The translations under genes and the position numbers were made by a program. Shown here piece by piece: positions 15,645 to 24,369 of a stretch of 64,000 nt of DNA. Under the pieces are notes generated by a model, which worked only from the letters and a program-made list of their open reading frames with translations, searched no databases and was not told the DNA's origin. Every line of letters starts with the position of its first letter. Within the stretch, counting starts at the first letter, position 1. The stretch comes from Streptomyces asiaticus (GTDB lineage Bacteria; Actinomycetota; Actinomycetes; Streptomycetales; Streptomycetaceae): the NCBI RefSeq assembly GCF_018138715.1, contig NZ_JAGSHX010000006.1, positions 3,410,001 through 3,474,000 of the forward strand, written 5' to 3'.

Positions 15645-17402
15645 TCAGTCCTTCAGTTCGCAGATCACCGCGCCCGCGCTGACCGAGGCGCCGACGTTCG
15701 CGTTCAGGTTCTTGACGATCCCACTTCGGTGGGCGTTGAGGGGCTGCTCCATCTTCATGGCCTCCAGGACCACGACGAGGTCGCCCTCGGCCACGGTGTC
15801 ACCCTCACCCACGGCCACCTTGACGATGGTGCCCTGCATGGGCGAGGCCAGGGCATCGCCGGAGGCGGCGGAGCCGGACTTCTTGACCGCCTTGCGCTTC
15901 GGCTTCTTCGAGCCGCCCGCGGCCTCCCCGGGCGACACCGCCAGGCCGAGCACCGCCGGGAGGGAGATCTCAAGCCGCTTGCCGCCGACCTCGACCACGA
16001 CCGTCTCGCGGGCGGTCGGCTCCTCGGCCTCGTCCGCGCCGGTCGGGGTGAACGGGGCGATGGTGTTGTTGAACTCGGTCTCGATCCAGCGGGTGTGGAT
16101 GGTGAAGGGCTCGCTGGTGAACGCCGGGTCCTTCACCACCGCCTGGTGGAACGGGATCGCGGTGGCCATGCCCTCGACCTGGAACTCGGCCAGGGCACGG
16201 GCCGCCCGCTCCAGGGCCTGCTTCCGCGTGGCGCCGGTGACGATCAGCTTGGCCAGCAGCGAGTCCCACGCGGGGCCGATGACGCTGCCGGACTCCACGC
16301 CCGCGTCCAGCCGGACACCGGGCCCGGCGGGCGGCACGAAGGAGGTCACCGTGCCCGGGGCGGGCAGGAAGTTGCGGCCCGGGTCCTCACCGTTGATCCG
16401 GAACTCGAACGAGTGCCCCCGCATCGGCGGGTCGTCGTAGCCGATGGCCTCGCCGTCCGCGATACGGAACATCTCGCGGACCAGGTCGATGCCGGTGACC
16501 TCCTCGGTGACCGGGTGTTCCACCTGGAGCCGGGTGTTGACCTCGAGGAAGGAGATGGTGCCGTCCATCCCCACCAGGAACTCCACCGTCCCCGCCCCGA
16601 CATAGCCCGCCTCCTTGAGGATGGCCTTGGAGGCGGCGTAGAGCTGGGCGTTCTGCTCCTCGGACAGGAACGGCGCCGGGGCCTCCTCGACCAGCTTCTG
16701 ATGGCGGCGCTGGAGGGAGCAGTCGCGGGTGGAGACCACGACGACGTTGCCGTGGGTGTCGGCCAGGCACTGGGTCTCCACATGCCGGGGCTTGTCGAGG
16801 TAGCGCTCGACGAAGCATTCCCCGCGGCCGAAGGCGGCCACGGCCTCGCGGACGGCGGAGTCGTAGAGCTCGGGGACCTCGTCCATCGTGCGGGCGACCT
16901 TCAGACCGCGGCCGCCGCCGCCGAAGGCGGCCTTGATGGCGATCGGGAGACCGTGCTGTTCGGCGAAGGCCACGACCTCCTCCGCCCCCGAGACGGGGTC
17001 GGGGGTCCCGGCCACCAGCGGAGCACCCGCGCGCTGGGCGATGTGCCGGGCGGCGACCTTGTCACCGAGGTCGCGGATGGCGTGCGGCGGGGGGCCGATC
17101 CAGGTCAGGCCCGCGTCCAGGACGGCCTGGGCGAACTCGGCGTTCTCGGAGAGGAATCCGTAGCCGGGGTGGACGGCGTCGGCGCCGGATTCGGCGGCCG
17201 CGGCCAGGACCTTGGCCTGGTCGAGATAGCTGGCCGCCGGGGTGTCACCACCCAGCGCATAGGCTTCATCGGCCGCGCGCACATGCACAGCGTCCCGGTC
17301 CGGATCGGCGTAGACGGCTACGCTCGCGATCCCGGCATCCCGGCAGGCACGGGCAACACGGACAGCGATCTCGCCACGGTTGGCGATGAGCACCTTTTGC
17401 AT
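15645..17402 (-). CDS. Acetyl/propionyl-CoA carboxylase alpha subunit (biotin carboxylase plus biotin carrier)
   Basis: 585 residues, full length for the actinomycete AccA-type fused chain. Biotin carboxylase domain (about 1-445, [32 protein letters not shown]) and a C-terminal biotin-carrier domain with the biotinylation motif [10 protein letters not shown]. It carboxylates biotin with ATP and bicarbonate for malonyl- or methylmalonyl-CoA formation; the carboxyltransferase beta subunit is not in the window. Its position beside a malonyl-using cluster suggests a supply role, but close homologues are also housekeeping genes. Start ATG with purine-rich leader. Confidence 0.93.
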   Translation of the reverse strand: MQKVLIANRGEIAVRVARACRDAGIASVAVYADPDRDAVHVRAADEAYALGGDTPAASYLDQAKVLAAAAESGADAVHPGYGFLSENAEFAQAVLDAGLTWIGPPPHAIRDLGDKVAARHIAQRAGAPLVAGTPDPVSGAEEVVAFAEQHGLPIAIKAAFGGGGRGLKVARTMDEVPELYDSAVREAVAAFGRGECFVERYLDKPRHVETQCLADTHGNVVVVSTRDCSLQRRHQKLVEEAPAPFLSEEQNAQLYAASKAILKEAGYVGAGTVEFLVGMDGTISFLEVNTRLQVEHPVTEEVTGIDLVREMFRIADGEAIGYDDPPMRGHSFEFRINGEDPGRNFLPAPGTVTSFVPPAGPGVRLDAGVESGSVIGPAWDSLLAKLIVTGATRKQALERAARALAEFQVEGMATAIPFHQAVVKDPAFTSEPFTIHTRWIETEFNNTIAPFTPTGADEAEEPTARETVVVEVGGKRLEISLPAVLGLAVSPGEAAGGSKKPKRKAVKKSGSAASGDALASPMQGTIVKVAVGEGDTVAEGDLVVVLEAMKMEQPLNAHRSGIVKNLNANVGASVSAGAVICELKD

Positions 17403-17456
17403 GCTCTCTCTTCCCTCTTCCGAAAAGTTCCGTCCCGTCGAGGACGGTCAAGGTGG

Positions 17457-18386
17457 CTACCCCAGGGCCCGCTCGAGGAAATCCAGCACCACGCTCGCGT
17501 AGCCTTCAGGATCGGTCTCCAGCCCGAGCAGATGCTCGGCTCCCGGCAGGACGTGCGTCTCGGCTTGGGCATAGCGCTCGGCCAGCGCGTCCACCGAGGA
17601 GGGCGGCACGATCGCATCGTGCTCGCCCGACATGAACAACAGGGGGATCTTGGCGAACTTGCCCGTCGCGGGCGGTGGCCACTGGGCCCGGAGCATGGCC
17701 GGTCCCACGGCGCACAGCGTCCGCGCCACCACCGAACGGGCCGGTTCGCCCTTCAGCACGGCGGGCAGCGGCAGCGCCTCCGCCTCCAGGAACTTGCGCA
17801 GCAGCGGTGGGACGTCGTGCCCCGGCCCGCTGTCGCACACCAGCGCGTCAAGTTCGAATCCGTCGTGCGTCAGCGCCCACATGGACGAGAAGCACGAGAA
17901 CGAGAAGCCGTAGAAGGCTATCCGCGCCCCGCCGTACCCGCGCCGGCCGCGCAGATGGGACACCACGGCGGTGACATCGCTCGCGAACCGGTCGCCGAGC
18001 CCGAACAGCGCCCGGTCGTCGCTGCTGGCCCCGTGGTTGCGGTGGTCGAACAGGCAGACGGTGTACCCGGCGTCGTGCAGGAACTTGGCATGGCGGAGGC
18101 TGTGGTCCTTCGCCGTCGCCATGCTGTGCCCGAGCACCACCACCTTCTCGGGGGACCCCGGGCACAGCCAGGCGTCGAGGTGTTTCCGCGCCGCGAAGGG
18201 GACCTTCAGCTCGGTGCAGGGCAGCCCGTGGTCCCGGGGGTGCTCCCGCTGTTCCCGGCGCCGCGGATGGAAGGCCAGATACGCCAGCGAGACTCCGAAC
18301 AGCGGGGCGATCGGCAGGGCCGCGGCCGAGAGGGCGCGGGCTCCCAGGGAAGGAGGCCGCGCCGACGTCTGGCGTGGCTCGGGCAT
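17457..18386 (-). CDS. Alpha/beta hydrolase with N-terminal membrane segment (paralogue of the 14657 gene)
   Basis: 309 residues. Hydrophobic anchor at about 17-38, then VVLGHSMATAKDHS, FDHRNHG, nucleophile elbow YGFSFSC, acid GEHDAIVP and His in GAEHLLG. Same architecture as the hydrolase at 14657, and the two flank the carboxylase gene, so they probably arose by duplication. ATG 18386 is supported by GGAGG six bases upstream; the longer frame upstream runs through tandem GC repeats. Substrate unknown. Confidence 0.86.
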   Translation of the reverse strand: MPEPRQTSARPPSLGARALSAAALPIAPLFGVSLAYLAFHPRRREQREHPRDHGLPCTELKVPFAARKHLDAWLCPGSPEKVVVLGHSMATAKDHSLRHAKFLHDAGYTVCLFDHRNHGASSDDRALFGLGDRFASDVTAVVSHLRGRRGYGGARIAFYGFSFSCFSSMWALTHDGFELDALVCDSGPGHDVPPLLRKFLEAEALPLPAVLKGEPARSVVARTLCAVGPAMLRAQWPPPATGKFAKIPLLFMSGEHDAIVPPSSVDALAERYAQAETHVLPGAEHLLGLETDPEGYASVVLDFLERALG

Positions 18387-18439
18387 CTGCGTCCTCCAGG
18401 AGGGGGAGTGTCCGTCGGCAGTCAGGGCGTTCTCGTCTC

Positions 18440-18535
18440 GGTCGGGACGGGCGGCTGGACGGTCGGGGGCTGGACGGTCGGGACGAGCGGCTGGGCGGGT
18501 GGGGGGCTGGGCGGTCGGAACGGGCGGGTGGACGG
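18440..18535. repeat. Degenerate tandem repeats of about 15 bases
   Basis: Several diverged copies of a GGCTGGACGGTCGGG-like unit in the 183-base gap between the isomerase-fold gene (stop 18570) and the hydrolase start (18386). No gene is supported here. It may mark the end of the biosynthetic operon. Confidence 0.5.
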
Positions 18536-18569
18536 GCGACAACGTGTGAACGAGCGGGCGGGCGAAGAG

Positions 18570-19358
18570 TCAGCCACAGCCTCCGGCATGGCCCGGATCG
18601 GCCGACCGGGCGGCGGCGAAGTCCGCCTCCGAGAACTCGGCGAAGTCCTCGTCCGGCGCCCCGGCGAGGGGCGTGTCCCGGGACCGGGCCCCGGTCCCCG
18701 CCCCGGACCCGGACCCGGACCCGGACCCGGAGCGAACCGAGGCGACGAAGGCCGCCAGCCGGTCCACGCCCCAGAATTTGTCATAGCCATGGGTGAAGAA
18801 CGGCACGCCGAACGCCCCGGCGTCGCTGACCGCGAGCAGGGCCCGGAGCCCCCGGCCACCGCGCAGCTCCTCGTCATCGGCGGCCGCCGCCGCCCGTTCG
18901 GCCGACAGCCCCAGCTCCTCGGCGATCTCCGCGATGGTCGTACGGTCGCAGATGTCGCGGCCCTCCTGCCAGCGCGCCCGGTAGACGCGCTCGATCCAGG
19001 CGGGGCCGAGCCCCGCGTCGAGCGCGAGGAAGTACGGCAGATGCGGCACCTCCCAGACCGGGTCGTGGTCCACCGGCCAGCTGACCGCGAGGCCGCGGTC
19101 GGTCGTCAGCCGGCGCACATCCTGGAGGATATAGAGATGTTTCTCCCGGGACATCGCCGAATAGGGGAAGTGATGGCCGTGTTCGGCCATACGGCGCTCC
19201 CCGTCCGCGTCCGGCTCCCACCACAGGTGCCATTCCACCGCCTGTGCGACATCCGGATATCGGTCCATCAGATCACGGTAGGCGATCCAGCTGTACGGGC
19301 TGCGGAAATTGAAATAGAACCGCGGTACTTTGCTGCGCTTGGCTGCCACTTCCGTCAC
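18570..19358 (-). CDS. DsbA-fold protein, 2-hydroxychromene-2-carboxylate isomerase-like
   Basis: 262 residues. It opens with FYFNFRSPYSWIAYRDL, the kappa-GST/HCCA isomerase signature in the thioredoxin (DsbA) fold, and ends with GVPFFTHG-YDKFWGVDRL, the cis-Pro loop and C-terminal part. HCCA isomerase performs a thiol-dependent cis-trans isomerisation, so a double-bond isomerase for a polyene or enoyl intermediate is an attractive but unproven role. The C-terminal 55 residues start with an alternating Gly-Ser run and are probably disordered. GTG start; 88 bases after the ketoreductase gene, so it may be the last gene of the operon. Confidence 0.75.
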   Translation of the reverse strand: MTEVAAKRSKVPRFYFNFRSPYSWIAYRDLMDRYPDVAQAVEWHLWWEPDADGERRMAEHGHHFPYSAMSREKHLYILQDVRRLTTDRGLAVSWPVDHDPVWEVPHLPYFLALDAGLGPAWIERVYRARWQEGRDICDRTTIAEIAEELGLSAERAAAAADDEELRGGRGLRALLAVSDAGAFGVPFFTHGYDKFWGVDRLAAFVASVRSGSGSGSGSGAGTGARSRDTPLAGAPDEDFAEFSEADFAAARSADPGHAGGCG

Positions 19359-19446
19359 CCCTCGCTCGTCCGTCTCCTGCGTACCGCCCGTTCAGCGAGC
19401 GATCGCATCGTGCGCACCGCCCGCACAGCGGTGCCGAGGGTGCCCG

Positions 19447-20304
19447 TCAGAGGACGATGCCGCCGTCCACCTGGAACACCGCGCCGGTCACATACTCCGC
19501 TCCGACCAGGTACGCGACCATGTCGGCGACCTCCTCCGGACGACCGAAGCGGCGCAGCGGGATGCTCTGCTCCGCCTCCTTGCGCGCCCGGTCGGAGAGT
19601 CCGGCCGTCATATCGGTCTCGACGAAGCCGGGTGCCACCACATTGGCTCGAATGCCGTACCGGCCGACCTCCTTGGCGAGCGACTTGGTGAAGCCGATGA
19701 TCCCCGCTTTGGAGGCCGCGTAATTGCTCTGGGTCGCATTGCCGTGGACACCGGCCACGGACGAGATGTTGATGACGCATCCGGACTTGCGTTTCATCAT
19801 TCCGAACACCACGGAACGGCACAGGTGATAGGTGCCGTCCAGATTGACCTCCAGGACGCCGCGCCACTCCTCGTCCGTCATCAGCAGCAGCGGATTGTCC
19901 CGGGTGATCCCGGCGGAGGTGACCGCGACCTCGACCGGGCCGAGCGACTCCTCGGTGAAGGCGACCAGCTCGCGCACCGCGCCCGCGTCGCGGACGTCCG
20001 TCTGTCTGCCGAGCACCCGCCCGCCGCCGAGCCGTGCCGCCTCCTCCTCCAGTTCACGGGCGGCGTCGGGCCTGGAGCGATGGCAGAACGCCACATCGAA
20101 ACCGTCCCGGGCCAGCCGGAGCACGGTGGCCCGGCCTATGCCGCGGGAGCCGCCGGAGACCAGCGCGACGCGCGGCGCCGGCTTCTCATCAGGCGCCGGC
20201 TTCTCGGCAGACGTCGGCTCCTCGTCAGGCGCCGGCTTCTCACCAGGCGTCGGCTCCTCGTCACCGGATGCGCGGCCCGTGTCGTCGGATATTCGGTCGG
20301 ACAT
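19447..20304 (-). CDS. 3-oxoacyl-ACP reductase (FabG-type SDR) with N-terminal extension
   Basis: 285 residues. The SDR core starts at about residue 46 (VALVSGGSRGIGRATVLR), with NISSVAG serine, SNYAASKAG tyrosine/lysine and the C-terminal TGAVFQVDGG. It reduces beta-ketoacyl-ACP with NADPH. The first 45 residues are an acidic, Pro/Lys-rich repeat (variations of EKPAPDE) not found in ordinary FabG; it may be a flexible docking tail. Downstream of two dehydratase genes in the same operon, so it fits the ketoreduction step of the cluster. Confidence 0.88.
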   Translation of the reverse strand: MSDRISDDTGRASGDEEPTPGEKPAPDEEPTSAEKPAPDEKPAPRVALVSGGSRGIGRATVLRLARDGFDVAFCHRSRPDAARELEEEAARLGGGRVLGRQTDVRDAGAVRELVAFTEESLGPVEVAVTSAGITRDNPLLLMTDEEWRGVLEVNLDGTYHLCRSVVFGMMKRKSGCVINISSVAGVHGNATQSNYAASKAGIIGFTKSLAKEVGRYGIRANVVAPGFVETDMTAGLSDRARKEAEQSIPLRRFGRPEEVADMVAYLVGAEYVTGAVFQVDGGIVL

Positions 20305-20338
20305 ACGGTGAGGCCCTTCTCCCGGGGGTGGTGTGCGG

Positions 20339-20830
20339 TCAGAGCGGGTCGGGCACGGGCGGGGCGGCCAGGTCGGAGGCCGGGCGCATGGTCATCGTCA
20401 GCCGCCCTATGGTGAGGGCGGTCTCCTTGCCGACCAGGCTCTCGCCCTCGAAGACGTAGGTCTCGCCGACCTGGCGGGCCAGCCGCACATGATGCTCCAC
20501 CACATCGCCGGGCACCACCGGCCGGTGGAACTCCGCGTCCGAGATGCCGCCCAGCAGCATCGCCTTGCCCGAGCGCACATCGGGGTTGGGCCGGTCCCAG
20601 GTGACCAGCACCCCGGCCACATGGCACCAGGACTCGATGAGCACCGTCCACGGATAGTGGTAGTCCTCCTCGGTCGCGGTGTCCGGCATCCCCTCGTACC
20701 AGGGCTCATTGCAGGTGACCGCCTTCAGCCCGCTCGCCCGCTCGCCCGGCACCAGATCGGTGACCCGGTCGACCAGCAACATGGGATAGCGGTGCGGCAG
20801 CATCCGCTTGATCTCGTCGACGGTGATCAT
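20339..20830 (-). CDS. 3-hydroxyacyl-ACP dehydratase (FabZ-like hot-dog), subunit 1
   Basis: 163 residues. LPHRYPMLLVDRV carries the catalytic His (His13) and WTVLIESWCHVAG the acidic residue (Glu66) of FabZ-type dehydratases. It would remove water from 3-hydroxyacyl-ACP. The ATG overlaps the stop of the second dehydratase (ATGA) and GAGGAG lies upstream. The two adjacent hot-dog proteins may form a heteromer; both keep His and Glu. Confidence 0.87.
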   Translation of the reverse strand: MITVDEIKRMLPHRYPMLLVDRVTDLVPGERASGLKAVTCNEPWYEGMPDTATEEDYHYPWTVLIESWCHVAGVLVTWDRPNPDVRSGKAMLLGGISDAEFHRPVVPGDVVEHHVRLARQVGETYVFEGESLVGKETALTIGRLTMTMRPASDLAAPPVPDPL

Positions 20831-21288
20831 CCGGCGTCCGCTCCTCGGTCCTGGTCGCTCCGCTCCCCCGCCCCGGCCGCCGCGCCCGGGACGTCCCGGT
20901 TCTCGAAGCGCAGCCTTATCTGCGCGGCGGGCCCGCGCCCGGTGGCCGCCGAGGCCCGGCAGCGCCAGCCACCGTCCTTGCGCGACCAGACGTATTCGCT
21001 GGTCAGCTCGTCACCGGGGTAGACCGGGCTGAGGAAGCGGGAGGACTCGACGGCCGCCAGGACCCAGCGCCCGCCCGGTTCGCGCTCCGGCATGGTGGCG
21101 AGGGCGCCGCGCTGGACGTACTCCACGACACACACCCCGGGGAAGATGGCGAACCCCGGGAAGTGCCCGGCGAACACCTTCTCCGACGCGCCGACCACGG
21201 CCACGCACCGGGCGGGCCGCTCACCGGGGAGGCCAGGGTCCACGACCTCCACGGCGCCGTCCACCGGCCCGCACGCCGCCGCCGTCAT
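20827..21288 (-). CDS. 3-hydroxyacyl-ACP dehydratase (FabZ/FabA-like hot-dog), subunit 2
   Basis: 153 residues. FAGHFPGFAIFPGVCVVEYVQR contains the hot-dog active-site His (His42) and Glu (Glu56), read in two parts. N- and C-termini are variable and the last 25 residues look disordered. One base separates it from the ACP stop and it overlaps the next dehydratase. Having two non-identical dehydratases next to a KR and ACP is typical of reducing type II systems that build polyenes. Confidence 0.82.
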   Translation of the reverse strand: MTAAACGPVDGAVEVVDPGLPGERPARCVAVVGASEKVFAGHFPGFAIFPGVCVVEYVQRGALATMPEREPGGRWVLAAVESSRFLSPVYPGDELTSEYVWSRKDGGWRCRASAATGRGPAAQIRLRFENRDVPGAAAGAGERSDQDRGADAG

Positions 21289-21289
21289 C

Positions 21290-21544
21290 TCACTTCCCCA
21301 TCTTCGAGGCGAGCAGGTCGTGCACCTTCCGGAGCGTGGTGATGTCCTTCATCTCCCGCTCCTCCAGCTTCACCGAGTACTTCTTCTCCAGGACGACCAT
21401 GACCTCGAGGGCCATCAGGGAGTCCACGCCGAGGGTCTTGACGAAGTCGGCGTCGTCGGTGACGTCCTCCTCGTCCACGTCGAGCACATCCGCGACGAAG
21501 GTGCGCAGCTCGTCCATGTCCAGGGCGGCGGTGGCGTCGGCCAT
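21290..21544 (-). CDS. Acyl carrier protein (first of two)
   Basis: 84 residues, acidic, with the phosphopantetheine site GVDSLMALEV (Ser42) and helical periodicity of type II ACPs. AAAGGAG precedes the ATG. It should tether the growing chain for the ketosynthases, KR and dehydratases encoded around it. The phosphopantetheinyl transferase at 13545 could activate it. Confidence 0.93.
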   Translation of the reverse strand: MADATAALDMDELRTFVADVLDVDEEDVTDDADFVKTLGVDSLMALEVMVVLEKKYSVKLEEREMKDITTLRKVHDLLASKMGK

Positions 21545-21579
21545 GCGGGGGTCTCCTTTCCGCTGTCAGAGCGCGGGGC

Positions 21580-22569
21580 TCAGGGTTCGGGGGTGGTGAG
21601 CTTGGCGAGGGCGGCGGCCGACTCGACCGGGACGGTGAGCGCGCCGTCCGCGATCCGGCGGATCATGCCGGTCAGCTGGCGCCCGGGGCCCAGCTCCACG
21701 AACCGGACGCAGCCCAGCTCGCCGGAGAGCGTGCGGACGCTCTCCTCCCAGCGCACCGGGCTGGTGAGCTGGGTCAGTTCGAGGTCCCGCCAGTGCTCGC
21801 CGCTCGCGTACGGGCGGGCGTCCACATTGGCGACGACCGGGGTGTGCTCGGGGGCGAAGTCCACGGCGGCCAGGGCCTCGCGCAGTTCGTCGGCGGCCGC
21901 GGCCATCAGCGGGCTGTGGAAGGCGCCGCCGACGGCGAGCCGGATCACCTTGCCCTCGCTCTCCACGGCCAGTTCGGCGAGCCGGTCCACGGCCTCGGCG
22001 GTGCCCGAGAGCACGATGGCGCCGGGCGCGTTCACATTGGCGATCCAGACCTGGCCGCCGTCCTCCTGGACCTGGCCGACCAGCGCCTCCACGGTCTCCG
22101 GGCCGAGCCGTACCACGGCGGCCATGGTGCCGGGCGACCGCTCGGCGCACGCGCGCATGGTCCGGCCGCGGGCGGCCACGAGGCGGGCGGTGTCGGCGAG
22201 CGGCACGGCCCCGGCGGCGTGCAGCGCGGTGTACTCGCCCAGGCTGTGCCCGGCGCAGGCCACCACGCCGCCCAGCAGCCCGGCGGCCTCCGCCTCGCGG
22301 TGGGCGAGCACCTCGACGGTGAAGACGGCGATCTGGGCGAGGTCGGTGCGGCGCAGCGTCTCGTCGTCGGCCTTCAGCAGGAGATCCTCGACGTCGATAC
22401 CGGTGTACTCGGAGATCTCCGCCACCAGCGCCCAGGACGCGGTGTCCCGCCACGCCTCGCCCATGCCCGCCTTCTGGGCGCCCTGCCCGGGGAAGACCAG
22501 CGCCGTACGGGGCGCCTCGTCGCCACCGGGGGCCGCGGGGGGCCTGGCCATCGTCTCTCGGTCCGTCAT
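21580..22569 (-). CDS. ACP S-malonyltransferase (FabD-like)
   Basis: 329 residues. VFPGQGAQKAGMG at the N-terminus, the serine elbow AGHSLGEYTAL and GGAFHSPLM (His) are the malonyl-CoA:ACP transacylase hallmarks. It loads malonyl units onto the cluster ACPs. ATG 22569 has AAGGAG nine bases upstream; the frame continues further but without family sequence. Having a private malonyltransferase is unusual for aromatic type II clusters, which mostly borrow the housekeeping one. Confidence 0.92.
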   Translation of the reverse strand: MTDRETMARPPAAPGGDEAPRTALVFPGQGAQKAGMGEAWRDTASWALVAEISEYTGIDVEDLLLKADDETLRRTDLAQIAVFTVEVLAHREAEAAGLLGGVVACAGHSLGEYTALHAAGAVPLADTARLVAARGRTMRACAERSPGTMAAVVRLGPETVEALVGQVQEDGGQVWIANVNAPGAIVLSGTAEAVDRLAELAVESEGKVIRLAVGGAFHSPLMAAAADELREALAAVDFAPEHTPVVANVDARPYASGEHWRDLELTQLTSPVRWEESVRTLSGELGCVRFVELGPGRQLTGMIRRIADGALTVPVESAAALAKLTTPEP

Positions 22570-22606
22570 CTCAACCAGCTCCTTCAGTTCAGGGGGCGGC
22601 GGCCCG

Positions 22607-23920
22607 TCACCGGATCCGCAGCAGGGCCGCGCCGACCACACCGTCCCGGTCCACTGTGGTGACCAGGGCAGTTGCGCCTCTTTTTAGGGGCTCGGTTCGC
22701 CTCCGGGGCGCCTCAGCCTCCCCCAGCTGCCGCTGGGAGGTGCCCCCTGTCGACGGTCGACCGTGCTCGGCCCCTTCGTTCCTCAGGGGCCTGCGCGCGC
22801 TCTCCCTTACGACAGCGGCGCGCCCCTTCGGCTCGCCCCCAGCTACCGCTGGGAGGTGCCCCCGGCCGGAGGCAACACCCGAGGGGTCGCGCTCGGCCAT
22901 CGCGAGCACGGCGGCGATCTGGAAGGCCGCCGCGGCGGCGCAGGTGTCCCCGATGGTGTCGGCGGCCGTGATCCGCGGCGGCTCCTTGCCGCCGAGGGCG
23001 TCGGCGAGGGCGGCGAGCTCGGCCTCCCCCTCGGCGCCGGGGGCGCCGGAGTCGGCGACGGCGCTCAGCTCGCCGGGGGTCACCCCGGTGCGGTCCAGCA
23101 GCCGCCCGATCGTCTCGGCGAGCACCGTACGGGCGGCCTTCGCGTCCGCGGCGCAGCCGAACTCCAGGCCCACCACCTCGGCGAGCCCCTCGCGGCCGTG
23201 CTCGCGCGCCGAGGCGTCGGGCTCCAGCAGCCATACGGCCGCGCCCTCGCCGAGCACGGCGGCGCTGTTCTCGTCCGCGCGGGCGTGCCACTCCAGCCAG
23301 GCGCGGGCCGAGGAGAACTCCTCGACCGCCCCGCACAGCACCGCCCTGGCCCGTCCGGCGCGCTGGAGCCGCACCGCGTACCGCAGGGCGAGCAGCCCGG
23401 TGGCGCGGCCGCCCGCGATGGTGGTGTTGGGGCCCCTGAGCCCGTGCCAGATGGCGGACTGACCGGCGGCGCAGTTCATCACGGTGTTGGGGAACCGGGC
23501 CGGGTCCACGTAGAAGGGCTTCTCGCCCACCAGCGAGTCCCGGGTGAAGTCCATGATGCTCTGGGCGGAGCCGGTGCTGGTGCCGAGCGCGAGACCGGTC
23601 TCCTCGCCCACCCCCGGCAGCCGCTCGCCCTCGCCGTACTCCCGCTCCCCGGTGAGCAGATGGCGTATCGCGGTGACGGCGAGGCCGGTGGCCCGGTCCA
23701 TGGAGCGGGTGCCCTTGCGGCCGAGGATCTGCCGGATGTGGAAGTCGGGCACGAGGCTCGCCTCGCGGAACGGCGCCGACCACTCCTCGGGGTCCAGCGG
23801 CCGGGCGGCCGGGCGGCCGGACCGCAGGGCCGCGGTGAAGTCGGACCCGCGCAGTCCCAGGGGCGATACGGCGGTCCAGGCCGAGATGACCGGGGCTGCC
23901 CCGGAGGGGGCGTTGACCAT
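22607..23920 (-). CDS. Ketosynthase-like protein A (chain-length-factor type, no catalytic Cys) with in-frame repeat insertion
   Basis: 437 residues of the thiolase/KS fold. At the nucleophile elbow the sequence is GPNTTIAGGRATGLLAL, putting Arg where ketosynthases have Cys. The two histidine motifs are also lost (DSGAPGAEGE for HGTGT and GDTCAAAA for GHTxGAAG). This resembles a chain-length factor or structural partner. Residues about 346-412 are encoded by a dispersed GC-rich repeat and replace what should be a short loop before ALVTTVDRDG. ATG has AAGGAG eleven bases upstream. It follows the DsrE trio by 50 bases. Confidence 0.83.
   Translation of the reverse strand: MVNAPSGAAPVISAWTAVSPLGLRGSDFTAALRSGRPAARPLDPEEWSAPFREASLVPDFHIRQILGRKGTRSMDRATGLAVTAIRHLLTGEREYGEGERLPGVGEETGLALGTSTGSAQSIMDFTRDSLVGEKPFYVDPARFPNTVMNCAAGQSAIWHGLRGPNTTIAGGRATGLLALRYAVRLQRAGRARAVLCGAVEEFSSARAWLEWHARADENSAAVLGEGAAVWLLEPDASAREHGREGLAEVVGLEFGCAADAKAARTVLAETIGRLLDRTGVTPGELSAVADSGAPGAEGEAELAALADALGGKEPPRITAADTIGDTCAAAAAFQIAAVLAMAERDPSGVASGRGHLPAVAGGEPKGRAAVVRESARRPLRNEGAEHGRPSTGGTSQRQLGEAEAPRRRTEPLKRGATALVTTVDRDGVVGAALLRIR
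22684..22884. repeat. GC-rich dispersed repeat inserted in frame in ketosynthase-like gene A
   Basis: Two 28-base direct repeats at 22720-22747 and 22836-22863 differ at one base and each contains the small palindrome CAGC-N4-GCTG followed by GGAGGTGCCCCC. Together with their surroundings they encode about 67 residues rich in Arg, Gly and Glu that have no place in the KS fold. The insertion keeps the frame open. The sequence type resembles repeats I know from Streptomyces intergenic regions. Confidence 0.65.
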
Positions 23921-23970
23921 GGGTTCGGGTACTCCTTCGGTTGGGGCCAAGGGGCCATGGGGGCGGCGGG

Positions 23971-24366
23971 TCACAGGAACCACACCTGTTCGTAGGAGGG
24001 CCAGCGGGCCGCGAGGTCGTCGCCCCCGATGACGCGTACGCCGGGCAGCAGCCGCTCCGCCGCGGTGCGGCCGAGCGCGGCCAGACCGTCCTCCTCGACC
24101 AGCACGGTCACCCCGGCGGCCAGCAGCCTCGCCACGGAGGTGGGCGGATGGGGCAGGGTGTCCAGGGTGCGGTCGCCGAGCCGCAGCGCGGGCCGGGAGC
24201 CGGTGTCGAGGGCGTAGCCGGCGGCGGGGCCGCGCAGCGCCAGATCGCAGCCGCCGCTCTGCCGGTGCAGATCGGGCACGCAGTACAGCACGTCGGCGTA
24301 CTGGGTCTCGATCGAGCCCCGGTACGCCTTCTCCACGATCAGCAGCCAGCGCGCCTGGTCGCCCAT
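23971..24366 (-). CDS. DsrE-fold protein 3 (DsrH/TusB-like position in a trio)
   Basis: 131 residues, no signal peptide. The N-terminal strand WLLIVEKAYRGSIETQYADV, then LALRGPAAGYAL and a final VLVEEDGLAALGR are compatible with the DsrE/DsrF/DsrH sulfur-relay fold. Cysteines occur in LYCVPD and GGCDLALRG. It is the third of three consecutive, differing DsrE-like genes, an arrangement reminiscent of TusBCD/DsrEFH heterohexamers. Assignment is weaker than for the middle protein. ATG start, three bases after the preceding stop. Confidence 0.6.
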   Translation of the reverse strand: MGDQARWLLIVEKAYRGSIETQYADVLYCVPDLHRQSGGCDLALRGPAAGYALDTGSRPALRLGDRTLDTLPHPPTSVARLLAAGVTVLVEEDGLAALGRTAAERLLPGVRVIGGDDLAARWPSYEQVWFL

Positions 24367-24369
24367 GGC

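Noticed and set aside
15729..19691. Very long plus-strand open frame (about 1320 codons) opposite the carboxylase, hydrolase and isomerase genes
   Set aside because: High-GC antisense shadow: sequence is Arg/Gly/His-rich without domains, and the minus strand holds three recognisable genes.
23740..23920. NCAAGQ (Cys150) of ketosynthase-like protein A as its catalytic cysteine
   Set aside because: It lies before the GPN motif; the true nucleophile position after GPN is Arg.
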